Assembly: GCA_021778845.1 (NCBI GenBank)
Contig: JAJYBU010000038.1
Location: 1 to 33,025, forward strand
Length of the DNA: 33,025 nucleotides
Source of the DNA: Acidobacteriota bacterium
GTDB taxonomy: Bacteria; Acidobacteriota; Terriglobia; Terriglobales; Acidobacteriaceae
Direction of reading: 5' to 3'
A program made the translations under genes and the position numbers. The notes below the pieces were generated by a model, which saw only the letters and a list, made by a program, of their open reading frames with translations, was not told where the DNA came from and did no database searches. Positions 8,729 to 19,900 of this stretch are shown here, one piece after another (the stretch's first letter is position 1; each line of letters begins with the position of its first letter).

Positions 8729-11700
8729 ATGGCCATGGAGACTGCACCGCACTTCCCCCGGATGGCGCGCACCGGGATGTTGGTTTTGATTGGGATATTG
8801 TCTCTATGCGGTGTCGCAATGGCGCAGCAGGAGCTTGTAACGACTGGCTCGGTCATTCCACTGCAGCATAGCAACCAGTATTGCCAGATATATCAGGTCC
8901 TCAATGCGCCTAATGGGGACACGCTGTTTCTGGACGTCTGCGGCGGTGGAGGTTATGGCGCGATATATCAATTGAAACGGGGTTCGACTACCTTCCAGAC
9001 GGTGACGTCCGCTATCGACAGTGCGGGGACGTACTGGAACGAAAGCATGGCGATGGATGCCCAGGGAACTATCTATATTACAGACCGCTATAGTGGCAGC
9101 CAGCATCTCTATCGTGTTCCCTACAACCCGTCAGACGGCACTTGGGATTACTCGGCGTCGAAGGACAGTTTTGAGCCCACGATCGATGGTGGTTTTGAAG
9201 GAAACGGCACGCAGAATGATGCGTTTCTTGATAGCCCGGCAAAGGATGGAAGCGGCATTCTGTTTGTTTCCGAGCAAAACGCTAACGACATCATGATGAT
9301 CCCGGTCAATTCCAACGGCACGGTTCCACTCTTTCCGAGCGGCCCCGATGCGGGGCAGCCTGAATTTCAGTACCTCATCAAGGGTTTGGCAGATAAGGTC
9401 ATGCCTATGGCCGTTGATACCAATGGGAATCTTTACTTCATTGAGAATCCCTATGACCCTCCGGCTAGCCGCGTTACAGGTGTCTTCTTTGTTCCTGCCA
9501 GTGCCTACAAGAGTTGCATGGCCGCTAGCGCCGCTGGCACGGCTAGCCCCACGACTGCCTGCATCTCCGGTGCGGAGACATCACTGCAGCGCATCGATCC
9601 TGGTAACACGGAGAAGTTCAACGGTATTACCCTTGATGCGGTTGGTAATGCCTATTTGGCAGATTCGAGCGATGGCTATGGCGGCACGAGAAACGGTCTG
9701 CTGATGGTTCCAAATGAAAGCGGGAGCCCGGTTGGAGTTACTGCCACGAGCTTCAACTTTGAACATGCGGAGTACATCTCTCCTGTCGGCGTCAATGCCG
9801 AACCCACGATCGATCCTCGAGGATTCATCTGGCTACCTACCGGTTCTGCGTCCAATTGGAGTCCGGCCGGGTCGGGCCCGATCCCGGGCACTGGAAATCT
9901 CGTTCTCTGGCAACTCGGTGCTGCGAATCTGGGTGCTACGCCTGCAGGTACGCCGAGTTCCACGGCCGCGGTATTCTTCACCTTCAGTGGCAGCGTAACT
10001 CCGGCATCTATTTCGCTCTCGCAACCAGGTGGCGGAACTGACTTCAGTGCCGTTACAACGAATCCTTATCCGCCTGCCAGCGGGACTACGCCGGCAGTCC
10101 CTTGTACTGCTGGCACAACCTATCTTGTCTATAGCTCTTGCGAATATTGGGTTGCACTTACTCCGCATGGAAGCAATTCGGTCGGCAGTGTATCGGGTCA
10201 AGTGTCGATGTTGGATGCGACCAGCAAAGTCATCAACGGCAGCACGGCGGATTTGAATGGCGTAGGGGAGGGCCCAGCGGCGGCGTTACTGATTCCGGCC
10301 GCGCAGATCCCGCTTGGGACCGGACTCGTCTCACCACAGCAGGTGTCCGGTGATTCGCTTGGCAACTCCTACGTAGCTGACTCAGGACAAGGCAAGGTGC
10401 TGATGTTTGCTGCCGGTTCGGCTACAACCTCTGCGGGGACATCGATTGGGCAAAATCTTACGGCTCCAACTGGTGTGACCGTGGACGGCTTCGGCGATGT
10501 GTACATCGGCGACTCCGGCAAGGTGATCGAAGTTCCGTCGGTCAATGGAGTTTTGAACCCTGCTGGCCAGTTGGTGCTTGCATCGGGCCTTGGAACGCAC
10601 CTCAACCTGGCAGTCGACGGTGCGGGCAACGTGTACGTTGCGGATCAGGACAATGCTCGTGTGGTCAGGATCTACAATCCTCAGATGTCCATGGTGATCG
10701 AGGGCATCGACACGGTGGGCACTGGATTTACAAAGCCGTCAGCAGTCGCGGTCGACGACGCTGGAAATGTCTACGTTGCCGATGGATTGAACCTGGTAGA
10801 GATCAACTTCTGGGGTGGGCAGACCACAATTACCAGTAACCTGTCCGCACCTGTAACCGGAGTGGCGATTGATCCTTCAGGCTCGGCGTACGTAGCCCAG
10901 AGCGGCGGCGTACTTCGCATACCGCTGGAGACCGCAGGTCTCAACTTCAACGATGCCGCCGAGATTGATAGCACGGGTGTGACGGCGCCGAACAGTGTTG
11001 GAATCGACTCGTTGGGAAATCTCTATGTTACGGCTGCGTCTTATAACGTCAGTACTCTCGGCGCTACAGGCGCAGGAACCAGCGCGGTGACCACGCCTAA
11101 CGTCCTGCTCCTGAGCGGGGCTCTGGTGAACTTCGGCCTTGTGAGCCAGCAGACTCAAAGCAACCCCATCGATGTCAATGTGTACAACATCGGAAACATG
11201 CCGCTTGCGCTGACAGCATCTCCAACGTTTGCGGGTGCAAATGCCGCTGACTATTCGATCCAGACAGATGGCCAGAACCCCTGTGATACAAGCGGTGGAA
11301 CGACCGTCGTGAGCGCTACGGCCTGTCAATTGGGCGTGACCGTTACCGCAGTAGGGTTGGGCCTCAGTCAGGCTACGATGGCGGTTCCCACGACTGCCTT
11401 GAACGTTGCGTCAGCGAGCGCATCTCTGGAAGCGTATTCAAGTGATCTACTCTGCCGAACGCTGACAACCATCACGTTGACTCCTGCAACGGGCCTGACG
11501 TATCCGGGCAGCACCACCGTGACCTCGACGACGGTGCCCGACCCTGCGTATCCATGCGCTGCGGGGGGAGTGCCAGAGAACGGCAAGATCACGCTTACCC
11601 TTGCACCACAGGCGAAAGGCTCGCAACCTTCCACACAGACTCAAACCCTGTCAGCCAGCGGAATACAAACCTTCTCCCTCACGGGCTTGAATGGCGGAAC

Positions 11701-12679
11701 GTATGCCGTCTACGTTGGCTACAGAGGTGATCCCGTCTATGGTGGAAGTTCCAGCGCCAGGAGCTATACCTTTACCGTAACGCCGGCGGTGCCAAATGTC
11801 GCGCTGAGTGAGCCAGCCGGTGTCTCGCCGGTCAATGGCGTGTACTACGTCTTGCAAGGATCGACAACGACAGTTAAGGCCTCGGTGACCTCGGCCTTGG
11901 GAACTCCGACCGGCAGCGTAAAATTCCTCAACAATGGATCAGTACCTGCCGATCCGTCGCAAAATCCCGTTACGCTCGATGGAAGTGGAAATGCGACGCT
12001 TAATACCTCGAACCTGGCGGCGGCAACCTACAATATCACCGCAGTTTATAGCGGCGATCTGAACTTCTCACCCGTCACGTCTTCGGTCGTGACCATCGTC
12101 GTGATTCCGCCAAGTGCGCTCATCACAGCTAATCCGGCTGCGGTAACGACTGTGGCAGGCACTCCAGTGACGAGCACTCTCAGCATCACTGCCCTCGAGG
12201 GCTACTCGCCCAAACTTGGGGCCCAACTCTTTTGCGACAACACGACACTTCCGCAGTACGCGGAGTGCACATTTGACGTGCCAACGATCGACCTGTTTGA
12301 TCACCCCGGCGTTCCGCAGATAAGCCACGTCACCATCAGCAGCAACCTGCCGGTAAATGTAGGGGCGGCCCGAACAGGAACTTCGCCCGTCGTCTTCGCC
12401 GGGTTGTTTGGCTTGGGTCTGATCGGGTTAGCGTTCCGTCGAAGGGCGAAACTGTATCGCTCCACTCTCGTAGTCGGGTGTCTATTGCTATTGCTGGCCG
12501 GGTCAGCCGGGGGCCTCACCGGATGCACGAACTCGGGGTACACTACAACGCCGCCTTCGCCACATGTGATTACGCCGGCGGGTACCTACAAGGTGCGCAT
12601 GTACACGGTTGACCTTATATCGAACCAGGTATCCTCACTGCCCTTCACGTTGAGTGTAACGATCACTGCGACCAAATAA
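8729..12679 (+). CDS. Giant exported NHL beta-propeller / Ig-like protein with C-terminal membrane module
   Basis: 1,316 residues. A signal peptide is cleaved after AMA (residue 32). NHL/propeller repeats of the form VAVDxxGNxYVAD are scattered over about 105-780. A choice-of-anchor-type domain lies near 800-870 (VNFGLVSQQTQSNPIDV...). Two bacterial Ig-like repeats follow (about 900-1010 and 1022-1127), then a beta-domain with LPQYAECTF. The C-terminus has hydrophobic segment 1 (FAGLFGLGLIGLAFRRR, about 1220-1238), a basic loop, hydrophobic segment 2 ending in the lipobox-like GGLTGC (about 1247-1269), and a tail ending PFTLSVTITATK. GGAGGGG five bases before the ATG sets the start. It probably acts outside the cell as a binding or scaffold protein; no catalytic domain is visible. 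It is paralogous to the next gene (shared SVTPAS, choice-of-anchor and C-terminal segments). The gap to the TonB-receptor gene is 180 bp. Confidence 0.88.
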   Translation: MAMETAPHFPRMARTGMLVLIGILSLCGVAMAQQELVTTGSVIPLQHSNQYCQIYQVLNAPNGDTLFLDVCGGGGYGAIYQLKRGSTTFQTVTSAIDSAGTYWNESMAMDAQGTIYITDRYSGSQHLYRVPYNPSDGTWDYSASKDSFEPTIDGGFEGNGTQNDAFLDSPAKDGSGILFVSEQNANDIMMIPVNSNGTVPLFPSGPDAGQPEFQYLIKGLADKVMPMAVDTNGNLYFIENPYDPPASRVTGVFFVPASAYKSCMAASAAGTASPTTACISGAETSLQRIDPGNTEKFNGITLDAVGNAYLADSSDGYGGTRNGLLMVPNESGSPVGVTATSFNFEHAEYISPVGVNAEPTIDPRGFIWLPTGSASNWSPAGSGPIPGTGNLVLWQLGAANLGATPAGTPSSTAAVFFTFSGSVTPASISLSQPGGGTDFSAVTTNPYPPASGTTPAVPCTAGTTYLVYSSCEYWVALTPHGSNSVGSVSGQVSMLDATSKVINGSTADLNGVGEGPAAALLIPAAQIPLGTGLVSPQQVSGDSLGNSYVADSGQGKVLMFAAGSATTSAGTSIGQNLTAPTGVTVDGFGDVYIGDSGKVIEVPSVNGVLNPAGQLVLASGLGTHLNLAVDGAGNVYVADQDNARVVRIYNPQMSMVIEGIDTVGTGFTKPSAVAVDDAGNVYVADGLNLVEINFWGGQTTITSNLSAPVTGVAIDPSGSAYVAQSGGVLRIPLETAGLNFNDAAEIDSTGVTAPNSVGIDSLGNLYVTAASYNVSTLGATGAGTSAVTTPNVLLLSGALVNFGLVSQQTQSNPIDVNVYNIGNMPLALTASPTFAGANAADYSIQTDGQNPCDTSGGTTVVSATACQLGVTVTAVGLGLSQATMAVPTTALNVASASASLEAYSSDLLCRTLTTITLTPATGLTYPGSTTVTSTTVPDPAYPCAAGGVPENGKITLTLAPQAKGSQPSTQTQTLSASGIQTFSLTGLNGGTYAVYVGYRGDPVYGGSSSARSYTFTVTPAVPNVALSEPAGVSPVNGVYYVLQGSTTTVKASVTSALGTPTGSVKFLNNGSVPADPSQNPVTLDGSGNATLNTSNLAAATYNITAVYSGDLNFSPVTSSVVTIVVIPPSALITANPAAVTTVAGTPVTSTLSITALEGYSPKLGAQLFCDNTTLPQYAECTFDVPTIDLFDHPGVPQISHVTISSNLPVNVGAARTGTSPVVFAGLFGLGLIGLAFRRRAKLYRSTLVVGCLLLLLAGSAGGLTGCTNSGYTTTPPSPHVITPAGTYKVRMYTVDLISNQVSSLPFTLSVTITATK

Positions 12680-12706
12680 GCGCTGCAATAGATGGCTGAA
12701 AACGAG

Positions 12707-12740
12707 GCTTCCGGGGAGAGCGTAGTCAACTCCCGGAAGC
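12707..12740 (+). terminator. Stem-loop between the first two giant genes
   Basis: GCTTCCGGG (12707-12715) pairs perfectly with CCCGGAAGC (12732-12740), and the stem extends inward with one bulge. It stands 28 bases after the stop codon at 12679. Only a short A-rich stretch, not a T-run, follows, so it may be an attenuating or mRNA-stabilising hairpin rather than a strong terminator. Confidence 0.45.
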
Positions 12741-12789
12741 AGCAAAACAGAAGCTTCAGGTAAGTACGAGTTCTCTAGGGAGAAATGCC

Positions 12790-15700
12790 ATGTTTACCAC
12801 GTTCTACACATCGCTGCGCCGGCTCTCCGCATCTGCGCTGACGCTGGTCCTCTTTTGTGTGCCTTTCGGCAAGCGAGCAGAAGCGCAGGCGACCACTCCC
12901 CTCGTGACAGCAAGTTTCCCTCAGAGTTTGACGCCGCCCACCGGACTAGGCCAGGTCTACCAGACTGCTCTTGATACGTATGGCGACTTACTCGTGGTCG
13001 ACTACTCGAACGGCACCCTGTACGAGTACCCCGTCAACGGCGGCGCTGTGATCACATTGGTAGCGGCGGGCGGACTCCCCACCTATGCAAACCCAGGGAT
13101 TGCGATCGATTCCAACAATAATCTCTACATTGAAGCCAACTACAACAACTGCCTCTTGATGTTTCCTTACAGTACGACGACGAGCACCTGGACCGGACTT
13201 TCAACTGTCACTCCCGCAAACCCTACTACCTATGTCTGCCCGAACAACGGGAAGGGAACCAGCCCCTACATCTTCGCGCAATACGGAATCACAGGCGTTC
13301 CGAATGGGTACTTCCAGCCTTGGGCTATCGCGGTTGATTCCAATAATAATCTCATCATCTCCGCTCAAAATAGTGGCAACTTCATCTTTTCGCTGGCGGT
13401 GACTGGTTCCGGAAGCACAGCCAAGGCGGGCACTGCAACAGGCATTCTCTTGAGCATTAGTGCACGTCCCCAATCCATTGCCGCGGACAAGTTCGGCAAT
13501 ATCTATTTTGTCGAGGAGAACGACCAAAAGGCTCCCCTCCCCGGTGTCTTCATGATTCCAGCAGGTTCAACGGCTCTGAAGTCCGAAGCAGGTCTTGCTC
13601 GTGTTGATCCGAACCTGCCTGCAGTCACGGGTGTGACCACGGACGCCTCCGGAAACCTCTACATCAGCGACTCGAAGGAAGGAGTGTTCTTCGTTCCGAA
13701 CCCATCGGGAACTCCGAACACTTCTGCGGCCGTCCTGCTCACTCCGGTTCCTGCGGACGGTCAAGTCAGCGTTGATCTGACGCGCGACATTCTCTATGTT
13801 CCGACGAAACAGAGCGGAAGTCAGTCGATCTCGGAAGTTACCTTCAATGCTGCGCAACTTGGCTCGTCGGCTGCGGGAACCCCGACCGCAACAGCGGCAT
13901 CGGTTCTCTTTGGCTTCAGTGGCGCTGTCACTCCCGCGTCCTTCGCCATTCAGGAAGCCGGCGTGGCGACCCCTGATTTCACCATTGCGAGCGGTGGCAC
14001 CTGTGCAGGAGGGATCGCATATACCGCTCAAAGCAGCTGCTCGGAGAATGTAGCCCTGAGCCCTCATTCAGTTGGCAATGTGTCAGCTAAGTTGCTCATG
14101 CTGGATGCCTCCAGTAATATCCTCTCTTCGATTACGCTCCAGGGAACAGGAATGGGTCCAGCGCTTCAGGTGACCCCTCAGGTTCCACCCGCGACGCCCT
14201 CGGTGATAGGGGCCGGTCTGAAGACGCCAACTCAGGTTGCCGTGGATGCCAACGACAATACGTACGTCGCCGACGCTGGCCTTGCAGCAGTCGAAGTCTA
14301 TCCGAAAGGTTATGGCGCCATCGCCGCAGTGACGACAGCGGGCACGGGACTCACGGCACCCACAGGCGTTGCTGTGGACGGAGCGGGTGACGTATTCATC
14401 GCCGATACTGGCAACGTCTATGAAGTGCCCAACGGCCCATCGGGCCTCATCGCTGCAGGGCAGCTAACACTCAAGGGTGGCCTTGGTACAAACCTCAGGC
14501 TTGCAGCCGACGGATTCGATAATCTCTACATCTCTGACCCTGATCATCACCAGGTAGTGAAGTTGGGAAGTCTGGCCGGAACTTTCGGCCCGGTAAGTCA
14601 GACCGAGACCGATCTGGCAGGATTCAACGCGCCCTCTGCAGTGGCAGTAGATGAGAGTGGCAACCTCTATATCGCCGACGGTTCAAACCTGTTCGAAGTA
14701 ACGCCCACTGGAACGCAGACCACAGTGCTGACAAGTCTCACCAATCCGACAGGCCTGGCAGTGGATCCATCTGGAGCTGTCTATGTCACGATGGCGGGTG
14801 GAACCGGCCGCATCCCGAACGTGGGTGGAACACTGACTCCGGCCGATCAGACGATCGTCGCACCTGGTGTCACGAGTCCGACTTCGGTCGCAATCGATTC
14901 CATGCAGGATGTCTACGTTACAGACTCCGTTGCGGAAGACATAAACTTCGTCAGCTCTAGCGCTTCGATAAACTTCGGAACACTGACAAGCGCAACGGCA
15001 ACAGAAACCGCAAATGTTACGGTCGTAAATGACGGAAACGCTCCATTCAATTTCACGGGATTTACCAGTACGCCCGACTTTAGTGCGACCAGTACAACCT
15101 GTGTTGGTCCAGAGGCAGTTGGTGCGAACTGCTCCGCAACCATCACCTTCAATCCCGGACCCGGTGACCAGGGCACACTCTCAGCAGAGCTTCTGGTCCA
15201 GGCTGGTGCAGCAAACGCTCCGGTTGGAGTGAACGTCGTGGGTGTAGGTGTAACACTGGCAGATTCGACCACGACCCTGAGCGTGACGAACGCCACGGTC
15301 GATGGAGCACCTGTTGTCGTTAAAGTCGTTCCGGCTTCAGGATCAGGTTCCGCGCCGACGGGGCAAGTGACGTTGACCATCACAGGTGCCACCGTCACGA
15401 CACCGGTTATCGTTACGGGCATCCTCGACAACGGCACGGTTACCATCGCCCCACCGCAGATTCCGGCGGGTACCTATGCGTTCAGCGTGAGTTACGGGGG
15501 AGACCGGGTGTACAGCAAGTCCACCGCTTCAGCGCAAGTAGTGATTGCAGCCGGTGCAGTGACCCTAACGCAGCCGACGATGGCCGCAGTTCAGCTTGCG
15601 GATCCAGCCTACCCCTATGTTCTCGCCGCAGGTACGGGCTCTCAGGAGCCATACGACGGATCCGTTGTTCCATTTGAATACACATACCCGGTGCAAGTAC

Positions 15701-16752
15701 TGGCCACTGACGCAGCTCCACTGATTGGTCAGCCGGTCTATGACAGCACCGGCAAGCTGGTTGGCATGAATTACGGCTCGGTTACCTATGCTGGAGCGCC
15801 AACTCCAGGCTGTGCGCCAGTTCCCGTGGCCGCTGATGGCACCGCGCCGTTCCTCACCACCTGCTTCTCGATCGACACCAGCAACAATTCCATCCCTGAC
15901 CTTCTGACCACTTACACCATTACACCCACGTACAGTCCAGCTGGGACCGGTGCCGCTGCAGGGTTAACAAATCCAAACTATGTTGCATTTACCGGTTCGC
16001 CCATTTCCTTCACCGCGCTGCGCAATCCCGTCGTGCAGATTTCTTCCAATCCCAGCGCACTGACAGTGTCTCCAGGGACTACGACGACAGCGACGCTTAC
16101 CCTGACCTCGCTTCTGGGCTTTGGGTATGCGGGAGGTGGGAACACACCCCCGACGGCACACGTGCAGGAGCCGAGCGGAGGCTTGCTGAATAATTATTCG
16201 CTCCCGGTGCAACTCGCCTGCGATGGTTTGCCTGCGTATGCTACCTGCACCTTCAGCTATCCGAACCCAGACGTTTCGGATCCAAACTCAGTTGCCGTCG
16301 GACCGCCTCCGGGCACGCTCATCGGCGGAGTTGCGTGTGCGGCCAACGTCGGGTGCGTCGGTCCAGGCACGGTGATCATGAAGATTACGACCAACATACC
16401 GTCTGGTAGCGTTGCGCGTCTCGGCCGCGGCCCTAGCGCCATCACCTTCGCTGGCATGTTCGGGCTCGGTCTGCTTGGCATCGCTTTTGGCAGGAAGAAA
16501 AAGTCGATGCGTGGACAAATCCCGACCCTGGGTTGTCTGCTACTCTGCTGCGGAATCATGGCCGGACTCAGTGGCTGTACGACGAAGCAGCTTGGCGTAA
16601 GTTCCGGAGCTGTATCTCCGACAGGAACCTACCAAGTGCTGATTACAGCCAAACAGGTTGGCAGCCGCACGATCACCCAGTATCCCGGAATCGTTTACGG
16701 CAATGAGAATCAGATGTCCGTGCCATTCACCATCAGCTTGACCGTTCAATAG
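12790..16752 (+). CDS. Giant exported NHL beta-propeller / Ig-like protein, paralogue
   Basis: 1,320 residues. The signal peptide has a basic start (TSLRRLSASALTLVLF) and is cleaved after AEA (residue 32). NHL-type repeats (IAIDSNNNLYIEA, VAVDANDNTYVAD, VAVDGAGDVFIAD and others) cover about 90-715. A choice-of-anchor-type domain (INFGTLTSATATETANVTVVNDG) is near 725-810. Ig-like domains follow to about 1200, including LPAYATCTF. The C-terminal module repeats the pattern of its neighbour: FAGMFGLGLLGIAFGRKKK (about 1217-1238), then LGCLLLCCGIMAGLSGC ending near 1263, then a tail ending VPFTISLTVQ. The ATG follows AGGGAGA by six bases. No enzyme motif is visible; a surface-exposed binding or structural role is inferred from the export signal and propeller/Ig make-up. 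It is similar along its length to the preceding protein, indicating duplication. Confidence 0.88.
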   Translation: MFTTFYTSLRRLSASALTLVLFCVPFGKRAEAQATTPLVTASFPQSLTPPTGLGQVYQTALDTYGDLLVVDYSNGTLYEYPVNGGAVITLVAAGGLPTYANPGIAIDSNNNLYIEANYNNCLLMFPYSTTTSTWTGLSTVTPANPTTYVCPNNGKGTSPYIFAQYGITGVPNGYFQPWAIAVDSNNNLIISAQNSGNFIFSLAVTGSGSTAKAGTATGILLSISARPQSIAADKFGNIYFVEENDQKAPLPGVFMIPAGSTALKSEAGLARVDPNLPAVTGVTTDASGNLYISDSKEGVFFVPNPSGTPNTSAAVLLTPVPADGQVSVDLTRDILYVPTKQSGSQSISEVTFNAAQLGSSAAGTPTATAASVLFGFSGAVTPASFAIQEAGVATPDFTIASGGTCAGGIAYTAQSSCSENVALSPHSVGNVSAKLLMLDASSNILSSITLQGTGMGPALQVTPQVPPATPSVIGAGLKTPTQVAVDANDNTYVADAGLAAVEVYPKGYGAIAAVTTAGTGLTAPTGVAVDGAGDVFIADTGNVYEVPNGPSGLIAAGQLTLKGGLGTNLRLAADGFDNLYISDPDHHQVVKLGSLAGTFGPVSQTETDLAGFNAPSAVAVDESGNLYIADGSNLFEVTPTGTQTTVLTSLTNPTGLAVDPSGAVYVTMAGGTGRIPNVGGTLTPADQTIVAPGVTSPTSVAIDSMQDVYVTDSVAEDINFVSSSASINFGTLTSATATETANVTVVNDGNAPFNFTGFTSTPDFSATSTTCVGPEAVGANCSATITFNPGPGDQGTLSAELLVQAGAANAPVGVNVVGVGVTLADSTTTLSVTNATVDGAPVVVKVVPASGSGSAPTGQVTLTITGATVTTPVIVTGILDNGTVTIAPPQIPAGTYAFSVSYGGDRVYSKSTASAQVVIAAGAVTLTQPTMAAVQLADPAYPYVLAAGTGSQEPYDGSVVPFEYTYPVQVLATDAAPLIGQPVYDSTGKLVGMNYGSVTYAGAPTPGCAPVPVAADGTAPFLTTCFSIDTSNNSIPDLLTTYTITPTYSPAGTGAAAGLTNPNYVAFTGSPISFTALRNPVVQISSNPSALTVSPGTTTTATLTLTSLLGFGYAGGGNTPPTAHVQEPSGGLLNNYSLPVQLACDGLPAYATCTFSYPNPDVSDPNSVAVGPPPGTLIGGVACAANVGCVGPGTVIMKITTNIPSGSVARLGRGPSAITFAGMFGLGLLGIAFGRKKKSMRGQIPTLGCLLLCCGIMAGLSGCTTKQLGVSSGAVSPTGTYQVLITAKQVGSRTITQYPGIVYGNENQMSVPFTISLTVQ

Positions 16753-16975
16753 GCCTCATAGCTCACATGTCGGAGCGACTCATATGCTCCCTCCACCAGA
16801 TTTTATTGAAGTGAGGTTCTCTCGTAAGAGCGAGGGTTCTGTTCCAGGCATGAACAGGAAGACCGCTCGAGACCGTGAGGCAGAAGTGGAACACGAGATC
16901 GGAAGGCAGCACGCAATGAACGGATTACGAGTTGTTCACGCCATGCGAAGAGAACTGAATAGAGGAGTATTAGAA

Positions 16976-19900
16976 ATGAAAGCTATCCGGATAGGCCTAA
17001 GCTATTCATCGCGGTCATGCACATCAGCATCCACAGCCTTGGTCTTCGCTCTGGCCTTGTGTCTTTTCGGGATGTCTGCAAAGGCGCAGGTGCCTTCGTC
17101 CGGGGACGTCGTGGTGAACCAGTCGATGTCGCTTGGAGCGTTACCGGGTAACGGCGCGCAGTCCGGTGGAGAGCCTGCGGGCGACACCATGGCGGTTAAT
17201 TCACTCGGCGACCTGATCGCCACTAACACTTACAACAACAAGATCCTGCTCTTCGCTCCGCAAGGGACGACTCCGACAGTCCTTGGTACTCTCAGTAACC
17301 CAAATGGCGTTGCGGTCGACAGCCAGAACAATCTATTCATTGGATTCTCGTACAGCCCCACGGTACTGAAGATTCCCTATGTGAAAGGAGCTTATGCAGC
17401 GATAGCCGCAACCAGCAGCAGCACGCCGAACTGCACTGGGACAGATACGGTGGAGTGCATTATGAGTAAAGTGTCGTTCGCTAGCGGCTCTGGAGTGGTG
17501 TCCATGGTGTTTGACTCGAAGGGCGACTTGTTCTTCGGAACGACCAACCAGAACCAGGGAGGAAACAATCCAAACACCATCTATGAGTGCACTGCGGCAT
17601 GCCTCTACACGGGGTCTCCTGCGCCAGCGGTGATCTACACGGAGCCCACGGCGAGCGCGCCGGACACGACGGGCCAGTTGAGCATCGGTGGCATGGCGAT
17701 TGATGTATCGGGCAACCTGTTCTTCACCGACTCAGCGATCGGTTCCACGAATAATCAGGAAAGCTTCCTGTCGAATATCAACGAACTACCATTCACGGCG
17801 GGAACAGGCTATGCCACTACGCCCACGGTGATCTACACCTATACGCCAGCCACTCCTGCCAACTATGACGCTGAAATTGACGGTGTCGCGACCTCTCCGA
17901 ACGGCACGGTGTACGCCCTCCTCCAAAACACGACCGGTATCCTTGCCTTCCCGAGCAACAGCGGAACCTACAGCAACAAGACCATGTATCTGGTTTCCAC
18001 TCAGAGCGGTAAGTTGATGAGCAGCGATTCTTTCGGCAACCTCTACGAGGCAGACAACAACGGCAACATCTATGAGATCGGAATAAATAATCTCACGGCT
18101 ACTCCATCCGCGGTCGGAATTGCTTCAACTGCTACCAACCTCACGACTATTCTGAATGATGGCGGATGCTCGCCTGCTCCGATTGTTACATTCACCGGTA
18201 CGGGTGCTTCCTCGTCAGCGTTCTCGGTTGCCACGACCGGTGCTTGTACCGCAACTTCAACTGGCGGCGCTTCGTACGCGACTACGCTTACCTTTACTCC
18301 CCCTGTTGTTGGCACGACCACCGCAACATTCACGGCGACCGACACCAATGGCAACACCGGGACCATTGCGGTCTCCGGCAGTGGAACCGGGACCGTCGCA
18401 ACTCCATCCTTCTCGGTTGCGCCTGGCAGCTATACTGCGGTGCAAACCGTCACGATCTCCGACGCGACTGTGGGCGCATCCATCTATTACACGACCGACG
18501 GTTCAACACCAGGGGCCAGCACGGGTACCTCCACCCTCTATAGCGGCCCTCTCACGGTGTCGGTTTCAGCAACCATCAATGCAATCGCCGTGGACTCTGG
18601 CGACGTTAGCAGTGCGGTCGCTTCGGCTACCTATAGCATCACCCTGCCCGGAGCCACTGCGACCCCGACGCTCTCGCCGGCAGGCTCGTTCGCAGCGCCG
18701 CAAGTGATCACCATCACCGATGCCACGACCGGAGCCGCGATCTACTTCACCACGGACGGCTCAACGCCGACGGCCAGCTCCACTCTCTACGTTGGCCCCA
18801 TCATTGTGGCGTCCACTGAACACATCAGCGCCATTGCCGTTGGCAGCGGGCTATCCGCCAGCCCAGTGGTTTCGGCGCTGTACACCATCACTCTGCCTGC
18901 ATCAGCCTTCCAGAATATTGTGATGAGCCAGTCGACTTTGCTTGGAGCGTTGCCGGGTAACGGTGCGCAATCCGGCGGTGAACCTGCGGGCGATACCATG
19001 GCAGTCAATGCGTTCGGCGATCTAATCGCCACCAATACCTACAACAACAAAATCCTGCTCTTCCCTCCGCTAGGGACGACTCCGACAGTTCTTGGTACGC
19101 TCAGCAACCCGAATGGTGTTGCTGTAGATAGCCAGAATAACCTCTACATCGGGTTCTCGTATGGTTCGACTGTGTTGAAGGTTCCCTATGTGAATGGCGC
19201 GTATGCAGCGATAGCGGCAACCAGCAGCAGCACGCCGAACTGTACTGGAGCAGACACTGTAGAGTGCGTGATGAGCAACGTGTCCCTTGCGAGCGGATCT
19301 GGAGTCGTTTCGCTGGTGTTCGACTCGAAGGGTGATTTGTTCTTCGGGACGACCAACCAGAATCAGGGAGGAAACAACCCGAACACCATCTACGAGTGCA
19401 CCGCAGCGTGCCTGTACACGGGCTCACCGGCGCCACAGGTTCTCTTTGTAGAGCCGAAAGCCAGCGCGCCAGACACGACGGGCCAGTTGAGCATCGGCGG
19501 TATGGCGATCGATGCATCGGGCAACCTGTTCTTCACCGACTCGGCAATTGGCTCGACGAATAACCAGGAGAGCTTCCTGTCCAATGTCAACGAACTGCCC
19601 TACACGTCGGGAACGGGTTACGCCGCGACGCCCACGGTGATATATACCTACACGCCGGCAACCCCGGCTAACTACGATGCCGAAATCGACGGAGTAGCGA
19701 CCTCGCCGAACGGAACGGTGTACGTTCTGTTGCAAAACACGGCCGGAATCCTTGCCTTCCCGAGCAGCAGTGGAACCTACAGCAGCAAAAACGTGTATCT
19801 GGTTTCAACGCAGAGCGGCAAGTTGATGACCAGTGACGGTCTCGGCAATCTATACGAGGCAGATAACAACGGTAATGTCTACCAAATCGCGGTAGACAAT

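Noticed and set aside
12385..12679. Standard PEP-CTERM/exosortase sorting signal at the giant protein C-terminus
   Set aside because: The PEP motif is missing and the sequence continues with a second hydrophobic segment, a lipobox-like Cys and a tail, so the known signal does not fit.
16784..16975. Upstream extension of the third giant gene (64 more codons)
   Set aside because: The extension is charged, has no ribosome site and would bury the signal peptide; the ATG at 16976 has GAGGAG and a proper signal peptide.
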